Shown here piece after piece: positions 35,522-45,020 of a DNA stretch of 50,354 bases. The first letter of the stretch is position 1; the number at the start of each line of letters is the position of its first letter. Source of the stretch: Acinetobacter terrestris (GTDB lineage: Bacteria; Pseudomonadota; Gammaproteobacteria; Pseudomonadales; Moraxellaceae); contig NZ_SJNZ01000025.1 in NCBI RefSeq assembly GCF_004331155.1, positions 1 to 50,354 on the forward strand, written 5' to 3'. Position numbers and translations under genes: made by a program. The notes beneath the pieces are model-generated. The model was not told the origin of the DNA and did no database searches. It saw only the letters and a program-made list of their open reading frames with translations.

Positions 35522-36580
35522 CTATGGATGAACAATAATTTTTACAGCCGATTCATTATTATGAATCAACGTTTCAAAGCCTTTAGAAACAAGATCATCT
35601 AATGCAATACGTTGGGTAATAAAAGGTTCTAGATTAATCTTACCTTGCTCGACTAAACGGATAGTTTCCTGATGATCATTTACATAAGCAATCGTGCCAC
35701 GAATATCTAGCTCTTTCATCACCACACTATGCACATTAATTGTGGCAGGATGGCTCCAAATAGAAACGATAACGACTACACCAGTTGGTTTCATTGCTGC
35801 AACGAGTGTATCCATGACTTTATTGACACTACTACATTCAAAAGCGACATCTACACCGCGGTCTTCTGTAATTTTCATTACCTCAGCAACTACATCAACC
35901 TTAGATGGGTCTAGTACATAATCGGCAACACCCGCTTCTATCGCTTTTTCTTTACGTTTTGCACTCAGTTCAGTAATGATGACCGTGAGACCTTTAGCCT
36001 TTAAAATAGCAGATAAAAGTAAGCCTATTGGGCCTGCTCCACCAACCAGTGCGATATCGCCAGCTTTTGCGCCACTTCTGACATAGGCATGATGACCGAC
36101 AGATAAAGGTTCTATCAATGCTGCTTGGTCTAAAGGAATATCATTTGAAATAGGATGTACCCAACGCCGCTGAACTGCAATTTTTTCAGAAAGACCACCA
36201 CCGCGTCCGCCTAAACCAATAAAGTTCATATTTTTTGATAAATGATACTTATCATTGGGGCCAGTCGGGACATCATCCGCAATAATATAGGGTTCAACTA
36301 CGACATGTTGTCCAATTTGGATATCGTCTACACCCTCACCAACTGCATAAACTACGCCTGAAAATTCATGTCCCATTGTTACAGGTGCAGATTCTCCCGA
36401 AATTGGATGTGGATGACCACAAGGTGGAATAAAAATAGGGCCTTCCATGAATTCATGTAAATCTGTACCGCAAATACCGCACCATGCAACTTGAATTCCA
36501 ACTGTGCCTGGAAGTACTTTCGGTTCAGGGATATCTTCAATTCGAATATCCCCTCGATCATAAAAACGAGCTGCTTTCAT
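35522..36580 (-). CDS. 2,3-butanediol dehydrogenase (zinc-dependent MDR alcohol dehydrogenase)
   Basis: A 352-residue medium-chain dehydrogenase. Zinc ligands appear in AWCGICGTDLHEF near residue 36 and in GHEFSGVVYAVGEG near residue 71. The nucleotide motif is ALVGGAGPIGLLL near residue 175. The family oxidises (R,R)- or meso-2,3-butanediol to acetoin. It ends the minus-strand acetoin operon, 21 bases after the SDR gene, feeding the acetoin dehydrogenase complex encoded upstream. Stereospecificity is not deducible. Confidence 0.87.
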   Translation of the reverse strand: MKAARFYDRGDIRIEDIPEPKVLPGTVGIQVAWCGICGTDLHEFMEGPIFIPPCGHPHPISGESAPVTMGHEFSGVVYAVGEGVDDIQIGQHVVVEPYIIADDVPTGPNDKYHLSKNMNFIGLGGRGGGLSEKIAVQRRWVHPISNDIPLDQAALIEPLSVGHHAYVRSGAKAGDIALVGGAGPIGLLLSAILKAKGLTVIITELSAKRKEKAIEAGVADYVLDPSKVDVVAEVMKITEDRGVDVAFECSSVNKVMDTLVAAMKPTGVVVIVSIWSHPATINVHSVVMKELDIRGTIAYVNDHQETIRLVEQGKINLEPFITQRIALDDLVSKGFETLIHNNESAVKIIVHP

Positions 36581-36601
36581 TGTGTATTCCTTATGTTGAT
36601 A

Positions 36602-37387
36602 TTAACGGTAAACCATTCCACCATCTGTCAAAATAGACTGACCTGTAATATAGTTTGCATCCTCGCTGGCTAAAAATGCAACTAATGCAGCCACGTCATC
36701 TGGTGTTTCAGCACGTCCTAAAGCAATACCATCTACATATTTTTTATACGTTTGACCAATTGGTGCACCTGTAATTTCAGAGAACCGCTGATCTATTTCG
36801 ACCCACATGTCTGTACCAACAACACCCGGACAATAACTATTTACAGTAATTTCAACACTGGCATATTCTTTAGCCGCAGCTTGCGTCAATGCACGAACTG
36901 CAAATTTAGTTGCCGAATAAACACCGAGTAAAGCAAAGCCTTCATGACCTGCTATTGAGCATGCATTAATAATTTTTCCAGCCTGTTGGCGTTGTTTAAA
37001 TTTATTTGCTGCGGCTTGAATCCCCCAAAGTACACCACCGACATTGATGTTCATAATTTGGTTAAATTCACTCGGCGTTACTTCTGCCAAAGCTTTGACT
37101 TGTGCAATACCTGCATTATTAATCATGATATCAAAGCCATTAAGTGTCGATTCTGCATGATTAATAGCGTCACTGATTTGTATTGGATCTGAAATATCCG
37201 CAATAAATGTGGTGGCTTTTACGCCAAAGGCTTCAACCTCTTGTTGAACAGTATTTAACTTTTCTTGGTGAAGATCGACCAATCCAATATGAACACCTTC
37301 TTGTGCTAAACGTAAGGCAATACCGCGTCCAATACCTTGTGCCGCACCCGTAATTAATGCAACTTTATTGTTTAAACCTCTAGGCAT
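36602..37387 (-). CDS. budC: Acetoin (diacetyl) reductase, short-chain dehydrogenase
   Basis: A 261-residue classical SDR. It has the NAD motif TGAAQGIGRG, the NNAG motif and the catalytic YSATK pair near residue 156, preceded by the serine in NACSIAGHEG. The end GQSILTDGGMVYR is characteristic of the BudC/ButA group that interconverts diacetyl, acetoin and 2,3-butanediol. It lies eleven bases after the E3 gene in the acetoin operon. Confidence 0.85.
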   Translation of the reverse strand: MPRGLNNKVALITGAAQGIGRGIALRLAQEGVHIGLVDLHQEKLNTVQQEVEAFGVKATTFIADISDPIQISDAINHAESTLNGFDIMINNAGIAQVKALAEVTPSEFNQIMNINVGGVLWGIQAAANKFKQRQQAGKIINACSIAGHEGFALLGVYSATKFAVRALTQAAAKEYASVEITVNSYCPGVVGTDMWVEIDQRFSEITGAPIGQTYKKYVDGIALGRAETPDDVAALVAFLASEDANYITGQSILTDGGMVYR

Positions 37388-37398
37388 GTTGCGACTCC

Positions 37399-38799
37399 TT
37401 AAATATGGATTGCACGTTGCATCGCCGACAAGACCGACTCATGCATCGCCTCAGACAAAGTAGGATGAGGGAAAATGACCTGCGCTAAGCTTTCATCTGT
37501 AGCTTCTAGGTATTTCGCGATGGCAAACCCTTGAATGTGTTCGGTGACTTCATGTCCAACCATGTGAGCACCCAACAATTCACCTGTTTCCTGACTAAAA
37601 ATGGTTTTAACAAATCCTGCGCTATCGCCCAAAGCCAATGCTTTACCATTCGCTTGTAAAGGAAACTTACCCACATTGATATTCAAGCCCGCAGCTTTCG
37701 CTTTCTGTTCTGTCAAACCAATACTGGCCACTTGCGGATGGGTAAAGATACAGCCCGGAATTTGTGTACGATCTAAAGCATGTACATGACTTAGGCCTGC
37801 AATTTTCTCCACACAAAGAATGGCTTCATGACTGGCTTTGTGTGCCAAACACGGTGCGCCTGCGACATCACCAATTGCATAAATGCCCACTACATTGGTT
37901 TTACACCATGAGTCGACTTTAATAAAACCATTCTCAAATTCGATTCCCAAAGCTTCTAGGCCAAGATTTTCAGCATTCGGTTTCACGCCAATAGCTGAAA
38001 GCACCTTTTCAACAGTAATGATTTGCACACCTGTGGCAGTTTCAATATGACAATGTACTTGAGCCTGATCAGTTTCTATTTTTTTTACAGTCGCTTCGGT
38101 TAAAACCTGCATACCCTGCTGTTCAAATTGCTTTTGTACATACTTCGCAACTTCAATGTCTTCGCTAGGGAGAATCTGCTTGGCAATATCAACCAAGGTG
38201 ACTTGGCAGCCTAAGTCTTGGTATAGGCTTGCAAATTCACTGCCTATAGCACCCGAACCAATGACCAGTAAAGATTTTGGTAATTGTTCTGGAACTAAAG
38301 CCTCTTTATAACTCCAGACCTGATGGCCATCTACAGGAATATGAGGCAAATTGGCCGCACGTGCGCCTGTTGCGACAATAATATGCGGTGCAGAAATCTG
38401 CTGTTTTTGACCATTCGCATCTGTAAGCTCTAATTGCTCTTTGGCAATAAACTGGGCTGCTGAGTTAAAAACAGTGATTTGATTTTTTTTCAATAGTTGA
38501 CCGATACCTTGCACGAGTTGCTCAGAAACCTGTCTGCTATGATGGACCAGTTTTTGAATGTCAAAATCAATCGCGTTAAGCGTAAAGCCAAACTGCCCAG
38601 AATGTTTGAACTGCTGCGCAAGCGCAGCCCCGCTCAATAATGCCTTGGTTGGAATACATCCCCAATTAAGACACACTCCGCCTAAGTGTTGTTTTTCAAC
38701 GATTGCCGTTTTTAATCCCAGTTGCGCTGCGCGAATCGCAGCGACATATCCTCCAGGACCAGCACCAATAACCACAAGATCAAATTGTGTATCTGACAT
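37399..38799 (-). CDS. acoL: Dihydrolipoamide dehydrogenase (E3) of the acetoin dehydrogenase complex
   Basis: A 466-residue flavoprotein disulfide reductase. It has the FAD motif VIGAGPGGYVAAIRAAQLG, the redox disulfide in GGVCLNWGCIPTKALL near residue 45, the NAD motif LVIGSGAIGSEFASLYQDLG, and the active-site base in the C-terminal HPTLSEAMHESVL. It reoxidises the lipoyl groups of AcoC with NAD. It lies eleven bases after acoC and is dedicated to this complex by context. Confidence 0.9.
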   Translation of the reverse strand: MSDTQFDLVVIGAGPGGYVAAIRAAQLGLKTAIVEKQHLGGVCLNWGCIPTKALLSGAALAQQFKHSGQFGFTLNAIDFDIQKLVHHSRQVSEQLVQGIGQLLKKNQITVFNSAAQFIAKEQLELTDANGQKQQISAPHIIVATGARAANLPHIPVDGHQVWSYKEALVPEQLPKSLLVIGSGAIGSEFASLYQDLGCQVTLVDIAKQILPSEDIEVAKYVQKQFEQQGMQVLTEATVKKIETDQAQVHCHIETATGVQIITVEKVLSAIGVKPNAENLGLEALGIEFENGFIKVDSWCKTNVVGIYAIGDVAGAPCLAHKASHEAILCVEKIAGLSHVHALDRTQIPGCIFTHPQVASIGLTEQKAKAAGLNINVGKFPLQANGKALALGDSAGFVKTIFSQETGELLGAHMVGHEVTEHIQGFAIAKYLEATDESLAQVIFPHPTLSEAMHESVLSAMQRAIHI

Positions 38800-38810
38800 G
38801 GCTATTCCTC

Positions 38811-40346
38811 CTACACCAAAATTAATGCAGGATTTTCGACAAACTGCTTAAATGCCGATAAGAATTGAGCACCCAACGCACCATCAATCACACGATGATC
38901 ACAAGATAATGTTGCTGTGACCATTTGACGAACAATAACCTCATCATTTTCAACTACAGCACGTTTCTCTGCTGCACCTAAGGCCAGAATTGCACCTTGA
39001 GGTGGGTTAATAATTGCATCAAACTGTTGAATACCCAGCATTCCCAAATTGGAAATACTGAAACTTCCTCCCTGAAATTCATCGGGGGCTAATTTTCCAG
39101 TTTTGGCACGTGTCGCCAGATCACGCATATCATTGGAAATTTGCGCCAAAGATTTACAGTTCGCTGCTTTAATAATTGGCGTGATCAGTCCGTTTTCAAT
39201 TGCTACAGCAACAGAAATATCCGCCTGTTCAAATTGTAAAATCTGCTGATTCTCTTCATCAAACTGAACATTGACCTGTGGAACTTTAATCAGTGCAGCA
39301 GCAGCAGCTTTAATCAGCATATCGTTAATGGACAGTTTGACTTGCGGTACAGTACTGTTAATTTGCTGACGCAAAACCTGAACCGACTCAACATTTAAGT
39401 CTATCGTTAAGCGAAAATGTGGTGCATTGCGTTTTGCCGCTTGTAGCCGTGCAGCGATTGCTTTACGCATACCATTCATAGCTACGGTGGTGAATTTTGC
39501 AGACTCTGTTGGATGCGCATACTCAGTATGTTGAGCTTGTACAGGATTTTCCCGTTGATATACAGCTTCAACATCTTCCTTACAGACTCGTCCACGTGAA
39601 CCTGATGCGCGACAATCATGCAAATTAATGCCCCATTGTTTTGCCAAACGGCGGGCAACAGGTGTCGCTAGAACATAACTGTCATCTGCTTTAGATTTCG
39701 CGGCTTTCGTGCTGGCTTGATGACGTACATCTGGCCAAGAACCACCAGCAGCTTGAACTGCGGCCTGAATATCTTGAACACTGATACGGCCTTCACGTCC
39801 AGAACCCGTAATCTGAGCCAAGTTTACATTATGCTTTTCAGCCAATTTCAAGGCATGTGGCGTTGCAAAAATATCATCGCTTTGTTGGTAGCCTTGTAAC
39901 TCATCAGGAATAGAATATCCGCCCTGAGTCACCGCTTTTGATCCATTACCAACACTGTTCTGTTTAGGAGCAGCTTGTACTTTGGTTTCAACTTGAGCCA
40001 CATCGACTTTTTCAGGAACCGCTGCTACCGCTTTATTTTCAGTTACAGCAGGTGTTCCACCTAAAGACTGTGCAAATGCTTCAACTTCTGCATCGGAAAC
40101 TTGAGCGTCTGCACAAATTGCAATGATTCCACCTACGACCAGTGTGTCACCATCGTTAGCAATAATTTTTCGTAGCAGGCCATCAAAAGGTGCCTCCAAT
40201 ACATTGACGATTTTTGTGGTTTCAATTTCACAAATTTCCTGTCCTTTACTAAATTGGGTACCTTCCTGAATCAGCCATTGGGCAATCGTACCCTCTTCCA
40301 TGGACAAACCCCATTTTGGGATTTCTAAAGTTTTAATTTCGCTCAT
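38811..40346 (-). CDS. acoC: Dihydrolipoamide acetyltransferase (E2) of the acetoin dehydrogenase complex
   Basis: A 511-residue E2. The lipoyl domain has its lysine in EIETTKIVNV near residue 46. Two peripheral-subunit-binding domains follow: FATPHALKLAEKHNVNLAQITGSGREGRISVQDI (about 158-195) and LATPVARRLAKQWGINLHDCRASGSRGRVCKEDV (about 225-260). The catalytic domain ends with SCDHRVIDGALGAQFL. It transfers the acetyl group from cleaved acetoin to CoA. Two binding domains are more than the usual one. It sits one base after acoB's stop codon. Confidence 0.92.
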   Translation of the reverse strand: MSEIKTLEIPKWGLSMEEGTIAQWLIQEGTQFSKGQEICEIETTKIVNVLEAPFDGLLRKIIANDGDTLVVGGIIAICADAQVSDAEVEAFAQSLGGTPAVTENKAVAAVPEKVDVAQVETKVQAAPKQNSVGNGSKAVTQGGYSIPDELQGYQQSDDIFATPHALKLAEKHNVNLAQITGSGREGRISVQDIQAAVQAAGGSWPDVRHQASTKAAKSKADDSYVLATPVARRLAKQWGINLHDCRASGSRGRVCKEDVEAVYQRENPVQAQHTEYAHPTESAKFTTVAMNGMRKAIAARLQAAKRNAPHFRLTIDLNVESVQVLRQQINSTVPQVKLSINDMLIKAAAAALIKVPQVNVQFDEENQQILQFEQADISVAVAIENGLITPIIKAANCKSLAQISNDMRDLATRAKTGKLAPDEFQGGSFSISNLGMLGIQQFDAIINPPQGAILALGAAEKRAVVENDEVIVRQMVTATLSCDHRVIDGALGAQFLSAFKQFVENPALILV

Positions 40347-40347
40347 C

Positions 40348-41367
40348 CTAAGCCTCCAACGTCTTGCGTACAGCCTGTTCGATGCGTTCTACACTAGGTA
40401 GCCATTCTTTTTCTAGTACTGGTGAAAATGGTACGGGTGAGTGTGGTGGAGTGACTAATTCGATTGGTGCTTTAAGATAATGAAAGCCTTTCTGGGCAAT
40501 AAGCGCAGCCACATCATGTCCGAAACCACAACGTGCTGCTGATTCATCTACAATCACCACACGACCTGTTGAAGCTACTGACTCTAAAATGCCATCTTCG
40601 TCTAATGGTGAAATGGTTCTAGGGTCAACCACTTCAACCGAAATGCCTTCTTTTGCGAGCTTATCAGCGACTTCATTGGCACGATGCACCATCAAACTTA
40701 AGGCAATAATGGTGATATCTGTGCCTTCACGGGTGTAATTTGCGACACCAAAAGGAATAGTGTAGGACTCATCTGGCACTTCGCCCTTAATGTCGTACAA
40801 CAACTTGTGTTCACAAAAGACTACTGGGTCGTCATCTCGAATGGCTTGAATCAACAACCCTTTTACATCATAGGCACTTGAAGGCACCACCACTTTTAAA
40901 CCAGGCACTGAGGCAAACACGTTATATGGCGACTGAGAATGCTGCGCTGCTGCGGAAAAACCTGCACCAATCATGCCACGTACAACGAGTGGCGCTTTGG
41001 CTTTGCCGCCAAACATGTAGCGAAATTTAGCTGCTTGGTTATACAGCATGTCATAACACACGCCGTAAAAATCCATAAACATTAAATCTGCCACAGGTCT
41101 TAAACCCGTTGCAGCAGCACCTGCCGCCATACCAATAATCGCTGATTCTGTAATTGGAGTATCAATGACTCGTTCAGAACCAAATTCAGTCCATAAGCCT
41201 TTGGTTACACCAAGTACACCGCCAAAACCTTCCAGCTTATTATCATCGGTATTTTTACCACCATGTCCACCACGAACATCTTCACCGACCACAATGACAC
41301 TTGGGTCTCGGCGCATTTCTAATTCAATTGCTTCTTTAATCGCGTTTCGATAACTTTTATTTGGCAT
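40348..41367 (-). CDS. acoB: Acetoin dehydrogenase E1 component, beta subunit
   Basis: A 339-residue transketolase-like subunit. It begins with RNAIKEAIELEMRRDPSVIVVGEDV, has GIGMAAGAAATGLRPVADLMFMDF-type active-site segments, and ends with the transketolase C domain (EVVDPRTISPLDED, PVPFSPVLEKEWLPSVERIE). It pairs with AcoA in thiamine-diphosphate-dependent cleavage of acetoin into acetaldehyde and an acetyl group. It follows acoA by 15 bases. Confidence 0.92.
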   Translation of the reverse strand: MPNKSYRNAIKEAIELEMRRDPSVIVVGEDVRGGHGGKNTDDNKLEGFGGVLGVTKGLWTEFGSERVIDTPITESAIIGMAAGAAATGLRPVADLMFMDFYGVCYDMLYNQAAKFRYMFGGKAKAPLVVRGMIGAGFSAAAQHSQSPYNVFASVPGLKVVVPSSAYDVKGLLIQAIRDDDPVVFCEHKLLYDIKGEVPDESYTIPFGVANYTREGTDITIIALSLMVHRANEVADKLAKEGISVEVVDPRTISPLDEDGILESVASTGRVVIVDESAARCGFGHDVAALIAQKGFHYLKAPIELVTPPHSPVPFSPVLEKEWLPSVERIEQAVRKTLEA

Positions 41368-41382
41368 TTTTCTACTATTCCT

Positions 41383-42345
41383 TTAGTAAGAGACGTATAC
41401 ATCGGTAAGTAACTGAGAGGCTTCTGGGTACTTAGCTGCACGTGCCTTTGCAACGGCATCGTCTACATTGGCTTTAGACTGAGCGTCAATCGCATCGAGC
41501 TTGGCTTCGTCAATTTTGTCTTTGACTTTTTCGCGGAATATTTTCAATGGATCTTTATGTTCTTTGACATAATCCAGTTCTTCTTTAGAACGGATAAGCC
41601 CTGGATCACCTTCAAAATGTCCATAAAATCGGTTGGTTACCGTTTCAATCACACTCGGGCCTTCACCACGGCGGGCACGTTCAATGGCTTTTTGTGCAAC
41701 CTCATACACAGCAAAAAAGTCTGTTCCATCTACTTTTTCAGCGGGTAAGCCAAAACCTGCTGCTCGGCCTGCAATATTCTTACTCCCTACTGCATAATCG
41801 TGCGCTGTACCTTCACCAAATCCATTATTTTCAAAAACAAAAATAACTGGAAGCTTCAGTACCACTGCCATATTGATAGCCTCAAAAGTTAAGCCCTGAT
41901 TTGAACCACCATCGCCAGTAAATGATAGACCAACACCACCATTCTTTAATGTTTTAGCACTTAAAGCCGCACCAATTGCTAAAGGAGGACCACCGCCAAC
42001 AATCCCATTTGCACCGAGCATGCCTTTATCCAAATCAGCAATGTGCATTGAGCCGCCTTTACCACGACACAAACCATCATCTTTGCCAAAAATTTCTAAC
42101 ATCATGGCGTGAATGTCACAGCCTTTAGCAATACAATGCCCATGACCACGATGCGTTGAGGTAATGAAGTCCTTATCTGTTAAATTTTCACAAATTCCTA
42201 CTGCAACAGCTTCCTCACCGCTATATAAATGAATGAAACCTGGGATATCACCTGTATTATTTTCATCGTGAAGTCGATCCTCAAATTCACGAATGTCGCG
42301 CATTCTTTTGTATGCTGCTAGCAATTGCTCTTCCGTTAATTGCAT
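41383..42345 (-). CDS. acoA: Acetoin dehydrogenase E1 component, alpha subunit
   Basis: A 320-residue thiamine-diphosphate subunit. The ThDP/Mg motif is GDGGSNQGLTFEAINMAVVLKLPVIFVFENNGFGEGT near residues 146-180. The HRGHGHCIAKG segment near residue 66 is typical of the E1 alpha family. It starts the six-gene minus-strand acetoin operon. The region upstream (42346-42696) is AT-rich; I see no sigma-54 promoter, unlike classical AcoR-driven operons. Confidence 0.92.
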   Translation of the reverse strand: MQLTEEQLLAAYKRMRDIREFEDRLHDENNTGDIPGFIHLYSGEEAVAVGICENLTDKDFITSTHRGHGHCIAKGCDIHAMMLEIFGKDDGLCRGKGGSMHIADLDKGMLGANGIVGGGPPLAIGAALSAKTLKNGGVGLSFTGDGGSNQGLTFEAINMAVVLKLPVIFVFENNGFGEGTAHDYAVGSKNIAGRAAGFGLPAEKVDGTDFFAVYEVAQKAIERARRGEGPSVIETVTNRFYGHFEGDPGLIRSKEELDYVKEHKDPLKIFREKVKDKIDEAKLDAIDAQSKANVDDAVAKARAAKYPEASQLLTDVYVSY

Positions 42346-42696
42346 ATATTTGATCCTTATTAACTACGCATAAAATAAAATTTAGAGAATTAAAAATGAA
42401 TGATCTAAATTTTAAACCGTATACTTATATAAGAATATTTTTATTAATTTTCATATTAGACTAAAAAAATATTATTAAGTAAAAATCCAAATAAATATTA
42501 AAAACAAAAAGTTATAGCATCAATAATATTTGTAAATTTTTAAAATATTTCAAACGCATACAAAAACAAACCTTTAACCAACCTTTGTTTTATATAATCA
42601 GTTTTTTTGTACTATTTTAATATTATTAACGCACCTAAAAGATCTTATTTAATATGGGGCTCTATATTAATTATTTTAAACAATGGAGTGTTTTAA
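42346..42696. promoter_or_regulatory. Divergent promoter region of the acetoin operon and lipoyl synthase gene
   Basis: A 351-base, very AT-rich gap. No TGGCAC-N5-TTGC type sigma-54 site is visible in either direction. A GGAG ribosome site precedes the lipoyl synthase ATG. No convincing operator was found. Confidence 0.5.
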
Positions 42697-43671
42697 ATGG
42701 ATTTAAATAATACAGTATTAACTGGAAAGAAGTTACGGGGCGCTAAAAAAATGGCGCATATTCCTATTAAAGTTATTACAACTGAAACAACGCTGAAAAA
42801 ACCAGAATGGATTCGGACCAAAATTAGTCAACCTGAGGAAGTTCAAGTCATTAAGGATTTATTACGGCAACAAAAACTGCATACAGTTTGCGAAGAAGCA
42901 GCTTGCCCTAACTTGCCCCAATGTTTTGGTAGTGGAACAGCAACATTCATGATTATGGGGGATATTTGTACTCGACGTTGCCCATTTTGCGATGTCGCCC
43001 ATGGCCGTCCTAATGTCTTAGATATTAACGAGCCACTGCATTTGGCTGAAACAGTGAAGAATCTAAACTTAAAGTATGTTGTGATTACTTCCGTTGACCG
43101 AGATGATTTAAAAGATAGCGGTGCACAGCATTTTGCAGATTGCATTCGAGAAATTCGTCAAACCAGTCCAGACACTTTGATTGAAGTTTTAGTTCCTGAT
43201 TTTCGTGGTCGCGCAGATATTGCACTTAAGATTCTGAGCAAAAACCCACCTGATGTCTTTAATCACAATATTGAAACCGTGCCACGCCTGTATAAAGCCA
43301 TGCGACCAGGCGCTGACTATCAGCATTCATTGGATTTACTTAAGAAATTTAAACACTACTGCCCTGATATCCCAACGAAATGTGGTTTGATGGTGGGTTT
43401 AGGAGAAGTTGAAGCTGAGGTTATTGTGTTATTAAATGATTTGAAAGATTATCAAATTGATTATGTCACAATCGGCCAATACCTACAGCCATCCAAATCA
43501 CATGCGCCAATTCATCGTTTTGTTACATTGCAAGAGTTTAAACATTATCAAACTCATGGAGAGCACTTAGAGTTTAAGAATATTTGGAGTGCACCATTAG
43601 TGCGATCGAGTTATTTTGCTGACCGCCAGTATTATGGTGAGGCTGTACCTGTGCCCTACGTACGTGAATGA
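42697..43671 (+). CDS. lipA: Lipoyl synthase (radical SAM) linked to the acetoin operon
   Basis: A 324-residue radical SAM enzyme that inserts two sulfurs into octanoyl chains on E2 proteins. The auxiliary cluster cysteines are in [14 protein letters not shown] near residue 68, and the radical SAM motif is [11 protein letters not shown] near residue 98. The C-terminal serine of lipoyl synthases is in RSSYFAD. It is divergent from acoA. Since AcoC needs a lipoyl group, it is probably an accessory or inducible lipoyl synthase for this complex; a housekeeping copy is expected elsewhere. Confidence 0.9.
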   Translation: MDLNNTVLTGKKLRGAKKMAHIPIKVITTETTLKKPEWIRTKISQPEEVQVIKDLLRQQKLHTVCEEAACPNLPQCFGSGTATFMIMGDICTRRCPFCDVAHGRPNVLDINEPLHLAETVKNLNLKYVVITSVDRDDLKDSGAQHFADCIREIRQTSPDTLIEVLVPDFRGRADIALKILSKNPPDVFNHNIETVPRLYKAMRPGADYQHSLDLLKKFKHYCPDIPTKCGLMVGLGEVEAEVIVLLNDLKDYQIDYVTIGQYLQPSKSHAPIHRFVTLQEFKHYQTHGEHLEFKNIWSAPLVRSSYFADRQYYGEAVPVPYVRE

Positions 43672-43928
43672 CATTTTCATCATTTAAATGATCCTATTTA
43701 TGAACATAACGGTTACTTTTATTAACACTTCAGATAGAAATAGTCATTTCCAGTCCATAACAACACTTTTAAAGTAGCTAAAAGGCTGGTAAAACCAAAA
43801 AAGAGGTAATTTAACAAAGCCAAGAAAAAATGATTTAGTACAAGTAAGAATAGATTGAATGAGTATAGATCTGGAAACTGATTTCTGAAGTTTAAAAATA
43901 TTACAGTCTAATCATAAAGGAATATGAT

Positions 43929-45020
43929 ATGAACCTGTTCAATACAGTGCCAGCAAAAAAGCTGCAAACAACACATTTAATTAATCAGCACATTGTCCAG
44001 GCTGCACCCGTTTTAGCTTTGCCTCAAGAAGATCAGACTTCCCTATTCCGCCGCTCTATTCAGCATAATTATGCCGATTTATTAAGAATTGCTGATGATT
44101 CCGATATGGCAATTGGCCTTACAGATCACCATGGTACTCTCTTATGGACCTGGAGTAGTTCCGCGATGCTTTCTTCTGCCGAAAAGGTACACTTTATTGA
44201 AGGTGGCCATTGGTCAACGCAGGCGGTTGGGACCAATGCGATTGGTATGGCATTAAATAGTCAAACATCAAGTTGTGTATATTCTCATGAAAACCAAATG
44301 GACAGCGTTCGTGATTGGGTCTGTTATGCAGCACCTATCTGGGATCCGACTTCAGGTCAATTTCATGGCATTATCAATCTTTCCACAAAATATAAAAAAC
44401 ATACCCCTCTAGGCGTTCTTGCTGTGGAGCGCTGTGCAGACTTAATACAGCGAGCAATAAAATTTGAACAGAAAAATTTTTTATATATTAAAGCGCTAGG
44501 TTCGCCTTGGGTTCAATTTAATGGGCATACTTTGAACTTGAGTCACCGTCAAATTGAAATACTTTGCATTTTAGCTTTGTATCCGTATGGCATTGGTTTA
44601 GAAGAGTTACACTATGCCCTTTATGGTGAGCGTAGTGTCAGCCTAAAAACCCTAAAGGCTGAGCTTTCACAACTTCGTAGCCTATTACCTCATTCAATTG
44701 AGGCTCGCATTTATAGGCTTACCTGTGAAGTCCAATGTGATTTTTTACGTGCTGAACAATCATTAAATGCAAATCTTATTTCCAGTACATTCTCGCTATA
44801 TAAAGGTAGCTTTTTATCTAAATCAGAAAGCCCTTTACTAAGTACTTGGAGACATTGTTTTGATGCCCGTTTAAGCCAGTTGATCTATCAAATAAAGGAT
44901 ATCGATCAATTATTACGAATTATTGGGCAAACACATGATCGTATTGATGCGGTACAGCGTTTATTAGAATTATTACCACAGGACAGCACCTACCGTAATT
45001 ATTTTTCAAATCTGATTTAA
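43929..45020 (+). CDS. GAF-domain transcriptional regulator with C-terminal winged-helix region
   Basis: A 363-residue regulator. The first 190 residues resemble the sensor half of AcoR, including DSDMAIGLTDHHGTLLWTWSS and a GAF domain with HWSTQAVGTNAIGMALNSQ. The AAA+ sigma-54 domain of AcoR is absent. Instead the C-terminal region LSHRQIEILCILALYPYGIGLEELHYALYGE and SLKTLKAELSQLRSLL looks like an OmpR/SARP-type winged helix. It probably controls the acetoin genes through a sigma-70 promoter, consistent with no sigma-54 site before acoA. Assignment is by context. Confidence 0.7.
   Translation: MNLFNTVPAKKLQTTHLINQHIVQAAPVLALPQEDQTSLFRRSIQHNYADLLRIADDSDMAIGLTDHHGTLLWTWSSSAMLSSAEKVHFIEGGHWSTQAVGTNAIGMALNSQTSSCVYSHENQMDSVRDWVCYAAPIWDPTSGQFHGIINLSTKYKKHTPLGVLAVERCADLIQRAIKFEQKNFLYIKALGSPWVQFNGHTLNLSHRQIEILCILALYPYGIGLEELHYALYGERSVSLKTLKAELSQLRSLLPHSIEARIYRLTCEVQCDFLRAEQSLNANLISSTFSLYKGSFLSKSESPLLSTWRHCFDARLSQLIYQIKDIDQLLRIIGQTHDRIDAVQRLLELLPQDSTYRNYFSNLI

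Noticed and set aside
42346..42696. Search for a sigma-54 promoter before acoA
   Set aside because: No GG-N10-GC core with the usual flanks was seen on either strand.
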